Below are positions 59,972-64,000 of a stretch of 64,000 bases of DNA, one piece after another. The position numbers and the translations under genes were made by a program. The notes under the pieces were generated by a model. That model was given only the letters and a program-made list of their open reading frames with translations, was not told the origin of the DNA and made no database searches. The stretch comes from an uncultured Lentisphaeria bacterium (GTDB taxonomy: Bacteria > Verrucomicrobiota > Lentisphaeria > Victivallales > UBA1829), in contig CASDPB010000036.1 of NCBI GenBank assembly GCA_949282305.1, forward strand, positions 130,425 through 194,424, written 5' to 3'. Numbering within the stretch: the stretch's first letter is position 1; every line of letters starts with the position of its first letter.

Positions 59972-60520
59972 CTACTGTCTTTTCTGCAGTTTCAGGATCA
60001 ATTCCGCCGCTTCCTCGCGGACTTTGTCCGGCATGGACGGGTCGTGCCCGAAGTCAATGACAACCCGTTTCGGGGCGTCCGCAAGGAATTTCCGCGCTTC
60101 CGGCGAATTCCCCGCGACTTCCCGGAGTTTCGCCAGATATTTGACGTCGTTCATTCCCTGGCGCATCGCCATGTAGCGGATCGACGGCATGAACTCGTCG
60201 AAGGAACGGTAGGTGATCCCGCCGCTCATGGCGACTTTCCAGTCCGACGCGCCGTATCCGCCGTAGCAGTCGCTGAACCAGAACATCATGTTGCCGTTCA
60301 GTTGGTGGTATTCTCCGAACCATGCGTTTTTCCGGTAGTTGCGGTCGGGATGCGCCCTCATGCTTGTCGAACAGGTGTAATGGCGTATCTTCTTTCCGGC
60401 GGCAAGGCTTTTCCGTATGAAATCCCGGTGTTCGGGACGCTCGAAGTAACCGTAGCTCCACAGAACCCACTCATCTGTATGGGGTGCCAGCTTCTCCATG
60501 TCGGCGGCGGACATGAGAGA
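59972..60520 (-). pseudogene. C-terminal remnant of a DUF4091-type glycoside-hydrolase-like protein
   Basis: About 180 codons resembling the end of DUF4091 proteins (EWVLWSYGYFERPEHRDFI, GNMMFWFSDCYGGYG, IRYMAMRQGMNDVKYLAKLREV). The first part of such a protein, including the signal peptide and barrel, is missing; the codons further upstream in the same frame (up to 60823) look non-coding. It is a broken copy related to the intact gene at 25514, though not its direct duplicate. Confidence 0.65.
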
Positions 60521-60810
60521 AGCTCTGTCAGTGTGAAGACATTTGCTTTCCTCCGTCCGGAAAAAACAGGAGAACAATGGAACGGAAAAGAGAAAACAAG
60601 GCGGTGCCGGGATTGACTCCATTCTTTGCCGGAGGTCGTTTCCTGCCTCGGAAGACGGGTGATAACCGCGCTGGCGGCATGGTCTCCGGCAGATCGCGCC
60701 GAACCTGAGCCGCGGTGCAATGCGCGCTTCAAAAAAGAGCGGAGACAGTTCATGTCCTGCATTCTGTATAAGAAAAATCTTTTCATTCCGCTGGTTCTCC
60801 GTTCCATGTG

Positions 60811-61884
60811 TTATCGTCTGCAATGCCTGATGCTGTCTCTCACAACCAGGCGCGCAGGGATTTGAATGATGTAATTGCAGCTGTCCTGCTTTGTGATCAG
60901 ATTTCTCAACAGGTCGGCACCTGCCTTGTAAATCTCCGGCATCCTGCAGTCCACGGCGGTGAAAAACGGTTTTTCCGGCGGCGGCTCCATGTAGCCTTCC
61001 AGATTGTCAAAGCTCAGGATGTCCGGCATTTCCCCCGCGTTTCGGAAGACCTCCCGCATTCCAATGGAAAAATATTCGGACAGGGAGAGGATAAGCGTAT
61101 CTTTCAGATCCTCCTTGAGAGAGGAGAAATAGCGGAGCGCCGCCATCTGGGCGCTCAGATTGTTGATGCCTTTCAGATTTAAGGTTTCCACTTTTCCCAG
61201 GGAGACTCCGAGGCACTGCAGCAGATTCCGGATGTTCCGTTCGGATGCGACCGCATTGGGGTGTCCCGCGCTCAAAATCAGAATTTTCCGGTATTTTTCA
61301 AGATCATATTTTTCTGAAAATTCGGTCAGCGCGCGGGTATAGTCCGGAATGACCTGACTGCATGGGAGACGTTCCATGATGTAAGTGCTTGCAATCACCA
61401 CAATTTTTCCCCTGAACTTCCAGAGAACCGGTCTTGTCGCGTCATCAATGAATGTTGCGGAAATCAGGAGTCCGTTGAGGTGGCTTAATTTTTTTTCCGC
61501 GAGCGCCGGATGGCGCAGTTCGTGATAGGAAAGAATCAGCGGTTCCAGTTCCGCCCGGGTCAGGTGTTCCTGCACTTCCTTTGCCGCCGCGCATTGAATA
61601 ATATCCGTTGCATCCGGTCCCGGCAGATGTCCCGCATATCCGATTGCGGGAACGACGGGGGGATTGTGCTTGATGAATGTGCCGCTCTGCGGAATGCGGT
61701 AAAGAAAATCCTCTTTGACAAGCCGGTTCAGGATTTTGTCCGCTGTTGCGGTGGAGATCCCGTAGCGGGAAGCCAGTTCTCTTACAGATGCCGCCGGGCT
61801 TCCCGAAGGCAGACGCTTTGCCTGCAGTTCCGCCCGCAGACGTTCCGCCAGCTCCGAGGTTTTTGTAAGCCGTTCGCAGATCAT
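60811..61884 (-). CDS. GntR-type regulator with LacI-like sugar-sensor domain
   Basis: A 357-residue regulator. The N-terminal winged HTH is LAERLRAELQAKRLPSG with VRELASRYGISTATADKILNRLVKEDF, and the rest is a periplasmic-binding-protein fold (VPAIGYAGHLPG, DILSFDNLEGYM near the end), as in AraR-like repressors. It presumably senses a sugar and controls the neighbouring GH-like gene or transporter. The ATG at 61884 has AAGGGA eight bases upstream; an ATG at 61914 falls on the predicted transcription start, so it is not used. Confidence 0.87.
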   Translation of the reverse strand: MICERLTKTSELAERLRAELQAKRLPSGSPAASVRELASRYGISTATADKILNRLVKEDFLYRIPQSGTFIKHNPPVVPAIGYAGHLPGPDATDIIQCAAAKEVQEHLTRAELEPLILSYHELRHPALAEKKLSHLNGLLISATFIDDATRPVLWKFRGKIVVIASTYIMERLPCSQVIPDYTRALTEFSEKYDLEKYRKILILSAGHPNAVASERNIRNLLQCLGVSLGKVETLNLKGINNLSAQMAALRYFSSLKEDLKDTLILSLSEYFSIGMREVFRNAGEMPDILSFDNLEGYMEPPPEKPFFTAVDCRMPEIYKAGADLLRNLITKQDSCNYIIQIPARLVVRDSIRHCRR

Positions 61885-61918
61885 TTCTTTTTTCCCTTGT
61901 CTTTTTCGTTGCATTTTT

Positions 61919-61947
61919 ATTATAAGTATTTTTTCATGATTTGTAAA
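61919..61947 (-). promoter_or_regulatory. Promoter of the GntR-type regulator
   Basis: Leftward TTTACA (61947-61942), a 17-base spacer and perfect TATAAT (61924-61919). Between 61948 and 62467 no gene is visible; a hairpin ACAGAC-CGGAGA-GTCTGT is at 62015-62032. Confidence 0.7.
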
Positions 61948-62467
61948 GAGGAAATGAACGGGAAACCATGAAATAATGATACAAAAATAAAACAACTGTA
62001 ATGAAATCGGTGATACAGACCGGAGAGTCTGTAGCGGATAGGCATGGGTATCCTGAAAGGCCGGCGCGGGTATTCCGGAAACATTCGAAGCCAGAACAAA
62101 AACTGATGCGGAAAACAGATGTCTGCATCCGGATCGCCTCGTTTTTTCCATGCCTTCAATGCGTGGATTCAAGCCGATCAGCGGATTTTCGGGCGGTTTC
62201 CCCCGATTTTTTCAGACTCCGTTCAGGAGAGATTAGATTTCTGTTTCGTTTCCGCGCCTTGTCTTGACTCTTTTTCCACGTCCGAATATATTACCGGCGT
62301 TTACGATCCACAGGACAGGAACAACAGAAACAAAGAACAGGGAGAATGGACTCATCGACAGCAGTAAGAAATCAATGACCATATAGAGAATCTCGGCAAA
62401 CACAGCAGACAGAACAAGAAACAAGTCATCAGGCAAAACTGAAGAATCAAAAACCAAGGATTGAATC

Positions 62468-63271
62468 ATGAAAGTTTTTAACAGGAGACAGACACGTATA
62501 TTTCAACAGGAGAAATTCACCCTTATAGAATTGCTGGTTGTAATTGCAATTATTGCAATTCTGGCATCCATGCTTTTCCCGGCGCTGGCACAAGTCCGGA
62601 AAAAGGTTGTTTCCACTGCCTGCAGCAGCAACTTGAGGCAGGTGGGAGCGGCATACCATTCCTATGCGGTGGACTGGAAGGACTGGTTCCCGAAAATGGG
62701 ACAGGATCAGGGTTCCCGGATCCGCAAAAGCGGCGTGGACTCCATTCAGGCATTCAAGCCGTATATCGGGAATTATAAAGCCTGGAACTGTACGGCATAC
62801 GGCGAACTGCCGGCCATTGATGATCCGGTTAACAACAACGGGCACATGTATGGAACCTATCTTTCCCCGGTTCGGGTGGACATCGCTACGCGCAGCGGAA
62901 TTGACTACAGGGAGAAATTTGCCCGGAGAGCATCGGACAATCCCGTGTTCACTGTGCTGGTGATGGATCAGGTAATCCGCTACGCCAGCGGCAAATGCTA
63001 CACCAATCATACCAGAGCCGGAATTCTGAGACATTACAACAAGGATAAGAATCCGACCGGAGTCTGGATGGAGACCTACCTGCAGGCCGGAGACCCGGAC
63101 GGATTCAACTATGTGGCGCTTGACGGTCATGCCGCATGGATCACATGGCCGAACGGGTATATGGGTTACGATCACTGGGATTTCACCATGTATTCCGATT
63201 CCACGAACCGTTCGACTTACATTCCCAACAACCGTCATTTGACCTTTGATGAAATTCAGGCGTCACGCTGA
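62468..63271 (+). CDS. Prepilin-type protein (type II pseudopilin-like)
   Basis: A 267-residue protein with the prepilin signature [19 protein letters not shown] after a 16-residue basic leader, with Glu at position +5 of the mature chain. A soluble domain with conserved tryptophans follows ([29 protein letters not shown]), typical of the numerous Lentisphaerota and Planctomycetes pseudopilin-like proteins. They are exported and processed by prepilin peptidase; their role is unknown, possibly in glycan uptake. The cleavage site has Lys, not Gly, before Phe. AAGGA precedes the ATG. Confidence 0.9.
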   Translation: MKVFNRRQTRIFQQEKFTLIELLVVIAIIAILASMLFPALAQVRKKVVSTACSSNLRQVGAAYHSYAVDWKDWFPKMGQDQGSRIRKSGVDSIQAFKPYIGNYKAWNCTAYGELPAIDDPVNNNGHMYGTYLSPVRVDIATRSGIDYREKFARRASDNPVFTVLVMDQVIRYASGKCYTNHTRAGILRHYNKDKNPTGVWMETYLQAGDPDGFNYVALDGHAAWITWPNGYMGYDHWDFTMYSDSTNRSTYIPNNRHLTFDEIQASR

Positions 63272-63300
63272 AAACATAAAAGTCCGGAAAGAGTAAAAAC

Positions 63301-64000
63301 ATGAAAGAGCGGCACCCCTTCCCGAAGAGTCTGAACCGGGGCTGGAATCTCCTGCGCTCATGTTATGAACGCTACAGAAATTCTTTTACTTTCCAGGTTC
63401 TGTTCTGGATCACACTTGCGGGAATTGCCGTGTTTCTGCTCTATCCGGGGCGGAACAAGGATACGCAGGGGCGTCAGGACATTGTCCTCTGGGTGCCGCG
63501 CGCCGCCGGGGATCAGGTCAAGGCGTGTGTGGAGGAGTTCGAGCTCCGCCATCCGCAATACCGTGTCCGCATCGGTTCCGCAACGGTCCGGGATTCGGTC
63601 GGCGATCCCACACGCTTCCTGCTCGGCGTCGCCGGGGGCGTTCCGCCGGATCTGATCCATTTTGACCGTTTTGCGATCGTGGAATGGGCTGGACGGGATG
63701 CCTTTCATCCGTTGAACGATTTTCTGGAGCGGGACAAGGGAGAAGCCGATGCGATCCGGAGGGAAAATTATGTTCCGGCCGCATGGGAAGAGGTTGAGTA
63801 TCAGGGAAAACTGTATGCCGTGCCCGACAGCGTGGACACCCGTGCGCTTTACTATGACTGCGATGCTCTGCTCCGAGCCGGACTGGTTTACAAGCCGGAA
63901 GATCCCGAGGTCAGAAGCGGGATTGCTCAAGCTGGAGAGGTGCGCCCGCCCGCTACCTGGGAGGAACTCTGCCGGAAACGTCTGGATCTGACGGCTTCCG
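63301..64000 (+). CDS. Extracellular sugar-binding protein of an ABC transporter, partial
   Basis: The 5' 233 codons of a solute-binding protein; the window ends inside the gene. A basic N-terminus is followed by a membrane helix at about residues 30-48 (FQVLFWITLAGIAVFLLY) in place of a lipobox, then the binding fold (IVLWVPRAAGDQVKACVEEFE, then LYAVPDSVDTRALYYDCDAL), as in family 1 sugar-binding proteins. It is probably anchored in the inner membrane and delivers an oligosaccharide to a permease beyond the window. It lies 29 bases after the prepilin gene and may share its transcript. Confidence 0.85.
   Translation, partial: MKERHPFPKSLNRGWNLLRSCYERYRNSFTFQVLFWITLAGIAVFLLYPGRNKDTQGRQDIVLWVPRAAGDQVKACVEEFELRHPQYRVRIGSATVRDSVGDPTRFLLGVAGGVPPDLIHFDRFAIVEWAGRDAFHPLNDFLERDKGEADAIRRENYVPAAWEEVEYQGKLYAVPDSVDTRALYYDCDALLRAGLVYKPEDPEVRSGIAQAGEVRPPATWEELCRKRLDLTAS

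Noticed and set aside
60513-60537. FTLTELL-like codons at the edge of the DUF4091 remnant, resembling a prepilin head
   Set aside because: Only about eight residues match and the hydrophobic stretch that should follow is absent; chance is likely, though recombination with a prepilin gene cannot be excluded.
1-64000. tRNA, rRNA or CRISPR array
   Set aside because: No cloverleaf-like or ribosomal sequence and no regularly spaced repeats with unique spacers were seen on reading; a dedicated scan was not possible.

Overview
The window looks like chromosome of a Gram-negative member of the Lentisphaerota (Victivallis-like, probably gut-associated), possibly from an assembled metagenome. Signs for this are the prepilin-type protein with an [19 protein letters not shown] head, intracellular GH42-type sugar hydrolases, a DUF4091-type protein, sialate O-acetylesterase, many sugar kinases and sugar-responsive regulators, a lipid A aminoarabinose (Arn) operon, and rubrerythrin with a PerR-like regulator. 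The genus is an inference; no rRNA, tRNA or CRISPR array was recognised.

Layout. 1-2.7 kb (+): a small lipoprotein and two tandem antibiotic-phosphotransferase-like kinases. 2.8-15.0 kb (-): a long co-directional block read from 14998 down, with a second GT39 glycosyltransferase, arnC, arnA, arnD, arnT, a ROK sugar kinase, ppx and ppk. Divergent from it are an MgtC-family protein and a MATE exporter (15.4-17.6 kb). 17.8-27.5 kb: carbohydrate catabolism, with sialate O-acetylesterase, GH42 beta-galactosidase, a convergent GH-like protein, and a LacI regulator overlapping a secreted DUF4091 protein.

27.5-35.8 kb is a degraded mobile element: an N-terminally short tyrosine recombinase, a HigB/HigA toxin-antitoxin pair with a palindromic operator, a membrane protein, an excisionase-like HTH protein, a winged-helix replication-like protein, small unknown genes, a run of strong hairpins, an AAA/DUF4143 ATPase, and the C-terminal remnant of a MobF-type relaxase/helicase. 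At its right edge the element abuts a carbohydrate-binding-module gene that has lost its 5' part, so the junction truncates genes on both sides.

36.7-51.2 kb: ftsQ and carB, then an inositol-type catabolic operon (PfkB kinase, IolB, FGGY kinase, FAD oxidase, Fe-S protein, class II aldolase) transcribed away from an IolG-like dehydrogenase, then a membrane protein. 51.8-56.5 kb: a YtrA-type GntR regulator followed by two paralogous permeases with large soluble tails and an ABC ATPase, overlapping end to end. 56.5-57.5 kb: a PerR/Fur regulator and a rubrerythrin whose promoter carries a PerR-like box. 57.9-64 kb: a second GH-like protein of the same type as the one at 22.3 kb, a DUF4091 remnant, a GntR regulator with a sugar-sensor domain, a prepilin-type protein and the start of a sugar-binding transport protein cut by the window end.

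Taken together: a cell-envelope defence block, several sugar and polyol utilisation loci each with its own regulator, one decayed integrative element, and an oxygen-defence pair.
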